64,000 nt of DNA from Pedobacter sp. R20-19. GTDB lineage: Bacteria > Bacteroidota > Bacteroidia > Sphingobacteriales > Sphingobacteriaceae. A program made the translations under genes and the position numbers. Below are positions 27,950 to 36,086 of the stretch, in pieces. The notes beneath the pieces are model-generated. The model did no database searches and had not been told where the DNA came from. It saw only the letters and a list, made by a program, of their open reading frames with translations. Every line of letters starts with the position of its first letter. Positions within the stretch are counted from its first letter, which is position 1. The stretch lies in the NCBI RefSeq assembly GCF_000708265.2, contig NZ_JCKI01000003.1:310001-374000 (forward strand), written 5' to 3'.

Positions 27950-28762
27950 TCAACTGTATACAGTTGCAAATAACTTGACGGCTTTCTCAAGATATTTTGA
28001 TCTCCTCACTGGCGAAATATTACTCTCAAGGATATGCTGTATCACACCAGAGAAGGACTTGGGCATTTCATTACTGGCCTCAAAAATCTTTTTAAAATGA
28101 TCGATAGTCCATGTATTTCCATTGTGGTAGGTATATATGTATAGATAAGGTGCATCTAAATAAATCAGGTAATGATGTTCATCCAGAAAATCTATTATAT
28201 CGGTGTCTTCGCCTTTGCTCACCGCCGAATACTTTTTTAACTGAAATATATCTTTGCGGCACACAATACTGCCTTCCCAGCGTCTTTGATGAGAATAATA
28301 AAACCGCTGTTCTACAGCGTTATGGATGAGCCAACGGTTAAGAATTGATGCAGGCTTATCAGACTTCAAAATTGACTGCATCTGGCGGGAAATTCTATCA
28401 GCGTGGTACCAGTCATCATCATCCCATTGACAAACATATTCGCCATCGGCTTCCTCAACTGCAATATTTCTTAACTCCCCTAAAGTTTTTTTTACGGCTA
28501 AGGAATCTACTCTAACTAATTTAACATTAGCAATAAAGCGCAATTCTTTCACATACGCTTCTGTCAACAGATCAATATTTTCATAAACCATTACCAGCTG
28601 CTTAAACGGATAAGATTGATGTAAAAAACAGGCGACGGCTTTTGCCAGTAGCCAGGGTTTCTGATGGGTTACACACAGGCAGGAGACTAATGGTGGATTA
28701 CTGGGATGCGTTTTAGATTTAATCAAATCTTCTTTCATGAGGTCAGTCGCTATAGTTTTCAT
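27950..28762 (-). CDS. GT2-family glycosyltransferase (second copy)
   Basis: A 270-residue transferase with LVSCLCVTHQKPWLLAKAV at the nucleotide-binding N-terminus and a WDDDDW motif (113-118) as the metal site. VEEADGEYVCQWDDDDWYH is typical of the family. The frame from 28762 overlaps the end of the ABC transporter gene by 20 bp; an ATG at 28738 would remove the overlap. The overlap and common strand indicate co-transcription with the exporter and the condensation-domain gene, suggesting the exported product is glycosylated. Confidence 0.87.
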   Translation of the reverse strand: MKTIATDLMKEDLIKSKTHPSNPPLVSCLCVTHQKPWLLAKAVACFLHQSYPFKQLVMVYENIDLLTEAYVKELRFIANVKLVRVDSLAVKKTLGELRNIAVEEADGEYVCQWDDDDWYHADRISRQMQSILKSDKPASILNRWLIHNAVEQRFYYSHQRRWEGSIVCRKDIFQLKKYSAVSKGEDTDIIDFLDEHHYLIYLDAPYLYIYTYHNGNTWTIDHFKKIFEASNEMPKSFSGVIQHILESNISPVRRSKYLEKAVKLFATVYS

Positions 28763-30491
28763 AAATATATTTACTCACGGATTCATCGATCAGCATTTTT
28801 TGATAACTTCCCTCCCATATCACCTTTCCTTCCTCCATAACATAAATATAATCGAACATTGGAAGCAGGTAGTGCCTGTGCAGCGTAAAAATTATTGATT
28901 TATCAGCATAATGGTTGAAGACGTTTTTCAATAATATTTTTTCACTGGAAGGATCGATACTGCTTGTAGGCTCATCAAATAATAATACTGAAGAAGAACT
29001 GTCAAGCAGAATACATCTGGTAATTGCTAACAACTGCCTTTCTCCCCCGGAAAGATTACTGCCACTCTGGTCTATGACGGTATGCAAACCATCAGGAAGC
29101 CTTTTCACCACCCTATCGAACAGGGTCATTTTACAAACTTTTTCGATTTCCTGAAGATCCAATTTAATATCCAGGCACAAATTATAAAGTATCGTATCAT
29201 TAAATATTTCGGCTTCCTGTGGCAGGAATAATGCCAACTGCTCGAGTTGATTCCATTGTATTTCAACACCATCGAGCATAACAGAACCATTTTGATGAGC
29301 ATATAAACCTCTAATTAATTTTAAAAAAGTGGTTTTACCGCTACCACTAGTTCCGACTAAAGCAATCTTTTTTCCATTATTGATTTTAAAATTGATGTCT
29401 GATAACGTAAATTGACGAATGTCATCGCCAGTATGGACGTAATTGACATTAGTTAGCGTAAGCGCTGACCAGTAAGTTTTTTCTAATGTTTGTCCGTTGC
29501 TTAAATTTCCTTTCTCATTTAACCTTAGGCTTTCCGAGGCCGAGAAATCTGCATAGGTCCCAATTACCAAGGCATAAAGCCAGGCCATTTCCTGAAAACC
29601 ACTGGTAAACTGTAAGGCATAGGCCAACATCGCTACCAAGCCTCCAACCAAAAACTTTTGCCCGGGATGAAAATTTTCAGATACATAACCAACTGCCATT
29701 ATTACGTATATCAGTACAACTAATATTTCGACAACAGCCCATTTCAACGCATCAATTTTAACCGATTTAAAATAGGGTATTCCAATCTGACGCACTTTAT
29801 CCTGAAAATTATTTGTGATCTGCTTTTGCAGCTTCAGGGAGGTAATGGTATTATGGTTAGCTAAATTATCGAGCAACACAGAAGTGGCAATATAATCCTT
29901 TTCATTAATCTGCTTCAATTGTGCGAAATACTTATGATCTAACATTGTTGTGAGGTATACAATTATTCCTCCAATTAGCAATGCAACCATTCCGTACAAT
30001 GGAGCAAAATAGATCATGCCCCCCAATGCGAAAACAAACCGAAAAAAAACCTTGATATAGTGAAAATCATCATTCAAAAATTTTTTGAAGCCATCAGAAG
30101 ATTTTTTAATCTTATCTACAGTAGCACCTGTATGATTGGACTGGTGCCATTTCGTTGACAGGTTTATCACGCGGTGCTGAAGATCGACAAGAAATTTTGT
30201 ACTCAGTTCAAAAGCAATATCTCTTGTTTTCAAATATATCGGAGCATAAATGATCCAATCCACGAGCTTGAGAGAAACGCTTAATAAAGCAAATATCCAG
30301 ATTGCTTTCATTACATGATCTGTTGTCTGAATTTCATCTATAAGCCACTTATATAAAAATGGATTAACAGACGAAACTGTCATCGATAAAACGAATATGA
30401 GATAATAAATTATTTGTTTATTTCTGTATTCCTTACCAATTTTCCAGGAAAACTTTGCAAGCTGTATATAGGGATTTTTTTTAACCGACAT
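28743..30491 (-). CDS. ABC exporter (fused transmembrane and ATPase domains)
   Basis: A 582-residue half-transporter with about six helices in the first 320 residues and a C-terminal nucleotide-binding domain. Walker A is GTSGSGKT (380-387), the signature LSGGERQ (480-486), Walker B VLLFDEP (502-508), and the H-loop lies in FTLHRH. There is no N-terminal C39 peptidase domain, so it is not a leader-cleaving RiPP exporter. It is 15 bp downstream of the condensation-domain gene and is the obvious candidate to export the island's product across the inner membrane. Confidence 0.93.
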   Translation of the reverse strand: MSVKKNPYIQLAKFSWKIGKEYRNKQIIYYLIFVLSMTVSSVNPFLYKWLIDEIQTTDHVMKAIWIFALLSVSLKLVDWIIYAPIYLKTRDIAFELSTKFLVDLQHRVINLSTKWHQSNHTGATVDKIKKSSDGFKKFLNDDFHYIKVFFRFVFALGGMIYFAPLYGMVALLIGGIIVYLTTMLDHKYFAQLKQINEKDYIATSVLLDNLANHNTITSLKLQKQITNNFQDKVRQIGIPYFKSVKIDALKWAVVEILVVLIYVIMAVGYVSENFHPGQKFLVGGLVAMLAYALQFTSGFQEMAWLYALVIGTYADFSASESLRLNEKGNLSNGQTLEKTYWSALTLTNVNYVHTGDDIRQFTLSDINFKINNGKKIALVGTSGSGKTTFLKLIRGLYAHQNGSVMLDGVEIQWNQLEQLALFLPQEAEIFNDTILYNLCLDIKLDLQEIEKVCKMTLFDRVVKRLPDGLHTVIDQSGSNLSGGERQLLAITRCILLDSSSSVLLFDEPTSSIDPSSEKILLKNVFNHYADKSIIFTLHRHYLLPMFDYIYVMEEGKVIWEGSYQKMLIDESVSKYIYENYSD

Positions 30492-30506
30492 AAATAAAAT
30501 TCTATA

Positions 30507-31880
30507 TTAATGGCTCTTTTTACTGGTATATAAATTAGTTAAGGGCTTATCCATACGGGCTTTAACCAATTCCAGTAAGTTAAAAACAGACGCTACCAAG
30601 TGCTCAACCTGTCCTTGGGTGTAGATACTTTTGTTATGCCCCCAGATCATGCTGATATGATCCTTTTGCTCATGAATGGAACATTGCAAAGCATAATAGG
30701 TCCTCTTTCCTTCAAAACCTTCGCCCCTGTAATAATTTTCAGGTATCTTATTCTCAAACTCTTTGGCTGTTATGTTTAAAAACAGATCACATTTCTCCCT
30801 TAAATGCCGACCATCCAGTTCATAAACAGTATGTTCCGTTATGGCATATTTAAAAGACCTCAAAATATCTATGTAAGCGTCTTTAAGGATCTTGGAAACT
30901 GTAAGCTCTGGTTTCATATGTAAATAGGTATAAATAGATCCTCCACATAATCCAACGACATATTTTAACCTACTGTTTAAGCGATTATTAACTGGTGAGG
31001 CAATTAAAACGTCCTTACTAGCACCGTGATACCAGGGCAAAAGACTAAAAACCACGTTAAACAATGCCATAAAACTGGTATTTGATTCTTTTAATATCTG
31101 GTAGATGATTTCAAGCCGTTTACCTTGTACTTTTAATGCTATAAATCCACATTCGCTATGATCCAGCACTGAATTAACACCACTTTCGTCATTAAACTTT
31201 AACACTTTTTGCCCTGTTATATCAGTGAACGATGTACTGCGGTCCTTAAAAATGGGTGCTAATTTATTATTCCAATAGGCTATTGCCGATTGCCCGTTTA
31301 AGTGGTAGGCTTCTTTCTGTTCTTTTGCATAGTCGATCATGTTGTAAGACCTGCCGGCCAATGCATCCGGGTAGTTCTGATTGCTTACATAACTGTTATA
31401 TAATTCATAAAATTTATTTTTGATAATCAATATCGACCACAAGTCAACTATAATATGATGGATAAAAAACATGCATCTGCGTATTCCTCCCTCAAAATTT
31501 ACAATTAAACATTTGCAAAGCGGGGAGTTTCCCCTTAATCCCATTGCACTACTTACCATTGCAATCAATTCATCTGCAACTGCTTCATTGTATTTTTCAT
31601 CAGACTTATCCAGGCTATCAAAATAAAAATCATCAAGGTCATCAAACTTCAAAATTTTTTGAAAAACGTCACCATTTTCACTGGCAAAAACAGTCCTGAA
31701 TGAGTCAATATCTTTAAAGAGCCGATTGATTGTCAAAGGTAAATAAACCGGATTTAAATCACTGACATCCAGATTCAAAAGCATAATCTCGGAACTATTT
31801 AGATCCGTTAAGGACATATGATAATCATAGGATTGCTTTTGCTGGAAAGTAATCGGACCGCAACTATCTATTTTTAGCAT
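30507..31880 (-). CDS. Free-standing condensation-domain protein
   Basis: A single condensation (C) domain of 457 residues and nothing else. The catalytic motif HHIIVDLWS (H141, H142, D146) matches the HHxxxDG consensus, except that the Gly is replaced by Leu. The C-terminal half has further family features (APVNNRLNSRLKYVVGLCGG, like the N-R-x motif region, and NITAKEF). C domains normally join an amine to an acyl group held on a carrier protein, making an amide or ester. The divergent gene 245 bp away encodes a free carrier protein, its likely substrate. No adenylation domain is attached or nearby. Confidence 0.88.
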   Translation of the reverse strand: MLKIDSCGPITFQQKQSYDYHMSLTDLNSSEIMLLNLDVSDLNPVYLPLTINRLFKDIDSFRTVFASENGDVFQKILKFDDLDDFYFDSLDKSDEKYNEAVADELIAMVSSAMGLRGNSPLCKCLIVNFEGGIRRCMFFIHHIIVDLWSILIIKNKFYELYNSYVSNQNYPDALAGRSYNMIDYAKEQKEAYHLNGQSAIAYWNNKLAPIFKDRSTSFTDITGQKVLKFNDESGVNSVLDHSECGFIALKVQGKRLEIIYQILKESNTSFMALFNVVFSLLPWYHGASKDVLIASPVNNRLNSRLKYVVGLCGGSIYTYLHMKPELTVSKILKDAYIDILRSFKYAITEHTVYELDGRHLREKCDLFLNITAKEFENKIPENYYRGEGFEGKRTYYALQCSIHEQKDHISMIWGHNKSIYTQGQVEHLVASVFNLLELVKARMDKPLTNLYTSKKSH

Positions 31881-32124
31881 AACTCTACATGTAAACCAGG
31901 AAATAATTATTACAAATTTTATAGCCAGTTACTTTTAAGAAAAAGGAACATTTTTTTGACAAACCTAAATGTAGTATTTTCGAATTAAATATCATGGTAA
32001 ATCATAGACCTTTTAAATCTAATTTAAAATTGTTTGCTTGAACAAAAATTAGTAATTTAGTAATACTTTACTTATCCAAGTAAACTTAATATCCAATCCC
32101 AAACCTATCGTCCAACCTATACCT

Positions 32125-32385
32125 ATGCAAATCAATGATATTATAAAAAAACTGAAAACAATTTTAGAAACAGTTACGGAAAATCCGGGATCTGCCCAGG
32201 AGTTTAGTGATGATGCCAATATTATCACTGACATTGCCCTGGATTCTGTACAAATGATTGAGTTTATGCTGGAGATTGAAGAAAATTTTGGAATTGAGAT
32301 CAATTTCGATGAAATTGATTTTAGTCATCTCACCTCGATTAGGATATTGGCAGACTATCTCATGACTCAAATTCCCGCAGCATAA
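32125..32385 (+). CDS. Acyl/peptidyl carrier protein
   Basis: An 86-residue acidic four-helix carrier protein. The phosphopantetheine attachment serine is S41 in ALDSVQMIEFMLEIEENFG, the canonical DS(L/V)xxxE context. It should carry the growing acyl or aminoacyl intermediate as a thioester. It is the first gene of the plus-strand arm, 12 bp before the ATP-grasp gene, and diverges from the condensation-domain gene. No phosphopantetheinyl transferase is in the window, so one elsewhere on the genome must activate it. It is unlikely to be the fatty-acid AcpP, given its position and divergent helix 1. Confidence 0.92.
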   Translation: MQINDIIKKLKTILETVTENPGSAQEFSDDANIITDIALDSVQMIEFMLEIEENFGIEINFDEIDFSHLTSIRILADYLMTQIPAA

Positions 32386-32397
32386 TATTCTAACTGT

Positions 32398-33744
32398 ATG
32401 TCCGATCGTCAAAAGCATATCATACTTGGTTCATTTAATGCAGAACGTTTTTGGCGGGACCAGCACTACGCAACTCTTCCGTTTTTCAAGGACAATCAGG
32501 CAAATATGATTGTAGAGGCAATGGATGAAATGCAATTTGTTTTTGCTGAGCAGCAAGACAGTGTGATCATCACCAGGTTTAAAATGAATAATGCTCATCT
32601 CCGGTATCTTTCAGAACTGGGTTTTAATTTTTCCAATATGGGCATCAACGAAGATTTAAGCACTGGCCAGGAAATAAACATTAAAAAAGATATAATAGGT
32701 CAATTAAAGGAAAAATATAAAGATCTGTTTAAGTCGTTTAAATATGAATCGGTGAAATTAGATTCATATGCAATTGTTAGTGATCCCCGTCTTTCAGAGG
32801 ATATTTTTAATACTAAAGTGCATTTTCCTAATACCGGAGCTGTAAAGAAAGTAAATTCTAAAATATTTTCCACTCGTATTTCTGATACCTTAAAAACAGG
32901 AAGCGGAGGCTATGTTGTTAATTCTACTGCATCATTGCAGCAATATGGGCAAGATATGCTAAAGGAATCTCCAGTACTTATTAAAGACCCTTTTGGCGTA
33001 TCTGGAAGCGGTAACATCCTGATTAAAAGGGAGCTTGCGCTAAAATCCATAGTAAAGCACCTATACCATCAGGAACAGCAGGGAAAGTTAATCCAGTTTA
33101 TTATAGAACCTTATTTAGACAAACTGACTGACTTCTCCTGTCAGCTGATGATTGAGCAGAGCGGAAACTTTAAAATCATCTCCTTTCATATCATGCACAA
33201 CGAAAAGTTTCGCTTTTCAGGTATCGAGCAAGCCGATGAGTCTTTTATAAAAAAAATACAACTATCCGGATATTTAGTGTATATAGAAAAAGCAGCAATG
33301 TACATCGCTGAATCTGGCTATTTTGGTCCTGTATGCATCGATTCGATGATATTATCTGATGACAGGCTTATCCCTATCGTAGAAATCAATGCCAGAAAAT
33401 CAATGGGGCTCATCAATCATGCCTTATGCGCTTTTATCAATAAATTTGATAAAAACCTGCGCTGTAGAATGGTCACGCTTAGTTTCATGGTTGACTACCG
33501 GCTAAGCTTTGATCACTTACTGGAACAACTCGATCAAGATGGTTTACTTTTTTCTAAAGGTAAAACCAAGGGCATACTACCATTATCAGCTAACACGGTA
33601 GATATTAATGCAAGGTTAATAACCGATGGGCCGTATAAAGGGCGCTTATATTACCATATCATCTATACGACAATTGCTGAGCTTGATGCGCTTCAGGAAA
33701 ACATGTACACATTCTGCAACAAATTAGACCTAAAAAAACATTAA
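32398..33744 (+). CDS. ATP-grasp ligase
   Basis: A 448-residue ATP-grasp enzyme. The ATP site is visible: VLIKDPFGVSGSGN with K196 and the glycine-rich loop (200-206), and the metal ligands D315 in VCIDSMIL and E329 with N331 in PIVEINARKSMG. ATP-grasp ligases activate a carboxylate as acyl-phosphate and couple it to an amine (or thiol/hydroxyl). The N-terminal 160 residues are not a known domain to me. It lies between the ACP and GT-B genes with 8-12 bp gaps. It might load the ACP or ligate an amino acid onto the product, replacing an adenylation domain; this is inference. Confidence 0.87.
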   Translation: MSDRQKHIILGSFNAERFWRDQHYATLPFFKDNQANMIVEAMDEMQFVFAEQQDSVIITRFKMNNAHLRYLSELGFNFSNMGINEDLSTGQEINIKKDIIGQLKEKYKDLFKSFKYESVKLDSYAIVSDPRLSEDIFNTKVHFPNTGAVKKVNSKIFSTRISDTLKTGSGGYVVNSTASLQQYGQDMLKESPVLIKDPFGVSGSGNILIKRELALKSIVKHLYHQEQQGKLIQFIIEPYLDKLTDFSCQLMIEQSGNFKIISFHIMHNEKFRFSGIEQADESFIKKIQLSGYLVYIEKAAMYIAESGYFGPVCIDSMILSDDRLIPIVEINARKSMGLINHALCAFINKFDKNLRCRMVTLSFMVDYRLSFDHLLEQLDQDGLLFSKGKTKGILPLSANTVDINARLITDGPYKGRLYYHIIYTTIAELDALQENMYTFCNKLDLKKH

Positions 33745-33752
33745 TCAACCAT

Positions 33753-34853
33753 ATGAGCAAACCTTGTGTTACAATATTAAATGCTGGTCCTGGTATGGGA
33801 TTTTATGTTCCCGGGGTAATTATGGCCAAGCAATTAAAGGAGGCTGGCATTCCTACCATTGTACATGTATTTGAAAATTTTTATAAAGGGGATAAAAAAA
33901 ACATCATCCCTAGAATGAAGTCCAAGTTCCATAAAAACTTTTCATTTGCATTGATGGGGCAAAGTATGGCCACCGATCCCAGTAGCGCGCTGAACGAAGA
34001 AATGGTGACGCTACTTCTTGACACCTGGCTGAAAGAAAAAAGACACCATTTTGTTGTATTCTCTGGTTTTTGGCTATCAATTTTAAACAGGTTTCTGGAG
34101 ATAACAGACCATAAGGATATCAAAATTGATTTATGCCACCTAGACGCCGATTACTCGGTATCATGGAAGATGTATAATTGCACATCAGCTACTGCCAATA
34201 CCGTATGGTTCCATAGCTGGGAAAAGCAACAGATTAATTATTACATGAATGTAGATGGCTTATCCCCTGTTCCTTTTAAGAAGCGAGATAACAACCTTAT
34301 TATTCATGGCGGGGGCTGGGGATTAGGAGATTACCAGGCGAAAGGCGAAGCGCTTTCATCTACGGAATTTACCCTATCCATCATAGCTTATGATAAACAG
34401 GATTTAGTGCAAGAAAATGAAAAGTTCCATTTTTATTTTCTGGATCCCGAATGGAACATCTGGGACCAGAAAAATAATCAACATCACTTCCCTCCTCTTT
34501 TTCAAATTGACAGCAACGGGGAGAATAAGATGGAACTTTTAGACAACAGTCAATTCTCTCCACTGTATGAGATCATCAGAAAAAGTAAAGCTATAATCAG
34601 TAAACCAGGGGCGGGCACATTAATTGATTCGTTATCTTCTGCTACCCCGATTATCATCCTGGAACCTTATGGAAACAGTGAAAATAAAAACGGGCTGTTG
34701 TGGATAAAATACGGGTTGGGAATGTTATTTGAGGATTGGAAAAAGACTGGCTTCTCCTCAGAAGTTTTGGAACAGATGCATTTAAACCTGCTCAATATCA
34801 GGGCCCGCACAGAAAATTATATCAACTCTTATATCATCAATCATGGGCTTTAA
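33753..34853 (+). CDS. GT-B fold glycosyltransferase (UGT/MurG-like)
   Basis: A 366-residue GT-B protein. The N-terminal acceptor domain begins NAGPGMGFYVPGVIMAKQLKEAG, a glycine-rich loop as in MurG and macrolide UGTs. The C-terminal donor domain carries KPGAGTLIDSLSSATPIIIL (284-303), the nucleotide-sugar site, followed by GNSENKNG. An unusual acidic/aromatic insert (about residues 225-250, DPEWNIWDQ) sits in the middle. It overlaps the radical SAM gene by 11 bp. It probably glycosylates the ACP-derived product, a common function of such enzymes in natural-product clusters. Confidence 0.8.
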   Translation: MSKPCVTILNAGPGMGFYVPGVIMAKQLKEAGIPTIVHVFENFYKGDKKNIIPRMKSKFHKNFSFALMGQSMATDPSSALNEEMVTLLLDTWLKEKRHHFVVFSGFWLSILNRFLEITDHKDIKIDLCHLDADYSVSWKMYNCTSATANTVWFHSWEKQQINYYMNVDGLSPVPFKKRDNNLIIHGGGWGLGDYQAKGEALSSTEFTLSIIAYDKQDLVQENEKFHFYFLDPEWNIWDQKNNQHHFPPLFQIDSNGENKMELLDNSQFSPLYEIIRKSKAIISKPGAGTLIDSLSSATPIIILEPYGNSENKNGLLWIKYGLGMLFEDWKKTGFSSEVLEQMHLNLLNIRARTENYINSYIINHGL

Positions 34854-36009
34854 ATCAACTACCACATTTAATGCTGAAACTTTCAGCAGGTTACAAAAAA
34901 GGATCAAAGATATTGCTGTTACCAGGCGGGAAGTTCAAAAGAACGGCGCATATGCACTTTCTGTCCCGACAGAGGTCAATATTCAACTGACACATGCCTG
35001 TAACCTCCGTTGTAAAATGTGTTACCAATGGAATGATGATGGGTATTTCCATAGCTACAATCAGGAAATCCAAAATAAAGAGCTGAGTGTGGAAGCCTTT
35101 AAAAACATTCTGGAAGAAACAAAAGAGGTAAAGTCGAGGCTATATCTGTGGGGTGGAGAGCCTTTGTATCATTCAGAATGGGATAGAATTGCTGATTGTA
35201 TTGTTGAAGATCCAAGACACACTGTAATCTGTACCAACGGGATATTGCTTGAGAAAAATATGGAATCCCTATTAAAAATCTCACCACATTTGGCACTATT
35301 GATAAGTGTTGACGGCCTTTCTGAAGCCAATAATGCACTACGCGGAAAATCTACTTTCGAACGCCTGGTACGTCAAATGGACATTATATTGGAGGAGCAA
35401 AGAAAAGGAAATTATCGAGGTTCCATTTCGGTAAGCGCAGTCCTTAATGACGATCTTATTCCACATTTATACGAGTTTGTAGAGTACTTCGAAGCCAAGC
35501 AAGTAGATTCAATCTATCTAAATTATCCATGGTATATATCACCCGAACGCGCACTGGAAATGGATAATTATTTTTCAAATAACCTCACATGGATAAACCC
35601 TGATCAGAATTCTGGCCCTGCCAGCTGGCACTCTTATACCTTTCAGCTAAGCGAAAGCTCAGAGGTTATTCTGCAGGAACAGATTAAACGTATGAATAAA
35701 AGGGTTTGGAAATCAAGGGTAAGGTTTAGCCAGGAAATTGAAACTCATGAGATCATGAACTTTATAACTGACAAATACGACTCACCTAAACGCTGTTTTG
35801 CTTTAGCTAATCGGGCGGAAGTATTAGCAAATGGCAAAGTCGGTACTTGTAGTAAGTTTTTTCCTGAACTTGCGATCGGAGATTTAAACCATCAATCCCT
35901 GACAGAAATTTGGACTAGTGAAAATTTTAACAAACTTAGAAAAACAATTAGCTCCGGAATTATGCCAGTATGTTCCAAATGTGTCTTACTCTATCGAAAC
36001 GGCATATAA
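34843..36009 (+). CDS. Radical SAM enzyme with SPASM domain
   Basis: A 388-residue radical S-adenosylmethionine enzyme. The [4Fe-4S] cluster motif CNLRCKMC (C53, C57, C60) starts the core barrel; GGEP follows at about residues 104-107 as the SAM-binding motif. The C-terminus is a SPASM region with cysteines in CFALANRAEV, GTCSKF and PVCSKCVL that bind auxiliary iron-sulfur clusters. SPASM enzymes modify peptides, sugars or carrier-bound substrates by radical chemistry. It overlaps the upstream GT-B gene by 11 bp, showing tight coupling. No precursor peptide gene is next to it, so a carrier-bound or free small molecule is the likelier substrate. Confidence 0.92.
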   Translation: MGFKSTTTFNAETFSRLQKRIKDIAVTRREVQKNGAYALSVPTEVNIQLTHACNLRCKMCYQWNDDGYFHSYNQEIQNKELSVEAFKNILEETKEVKSRLYLWGGEPLYHSEWDRIADCIVEDPRHTVICTNGILLEKNMESLLKISPHLALLISVDGLSEANNALRGKSTFERLVRQMDIILEEQRKGNYRGSISVSAVLNDDLIPHLYEFVEYFEAKQVDSIYLNYPWYISPERALEMDNYFSNNLTWINPDQNSGPASWHSYTFQLSESSEVILQEQIKRMNKRVWKSRVRFSQEIETHEIMNFITDKYDSPKRCFALANRAEVLANGKVGTCSKFFPELAIGDLNHQSLTEIWTSENFNKLRKTISSGIMPVCSKCVLLYRNGI

Positions 36010-36086
36010 ATGGGATACCATATTAGTGATAGTGTGCATATGCTTAAAATCATTAATTTATAATCAGCCTTTATCCAAAATAGCAG

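Noticed and set aside
32398..36009. A grasp-with-spasm RiPP system (ATP-grasp plus SPASM radical SAM)
   Set aside because: No precursor peptide was found, the ATP-grasp protein has an extra N-terminal region not expected for such maturases, and an ACP, C domain, GT-B and LLM enzyme are interleaved.
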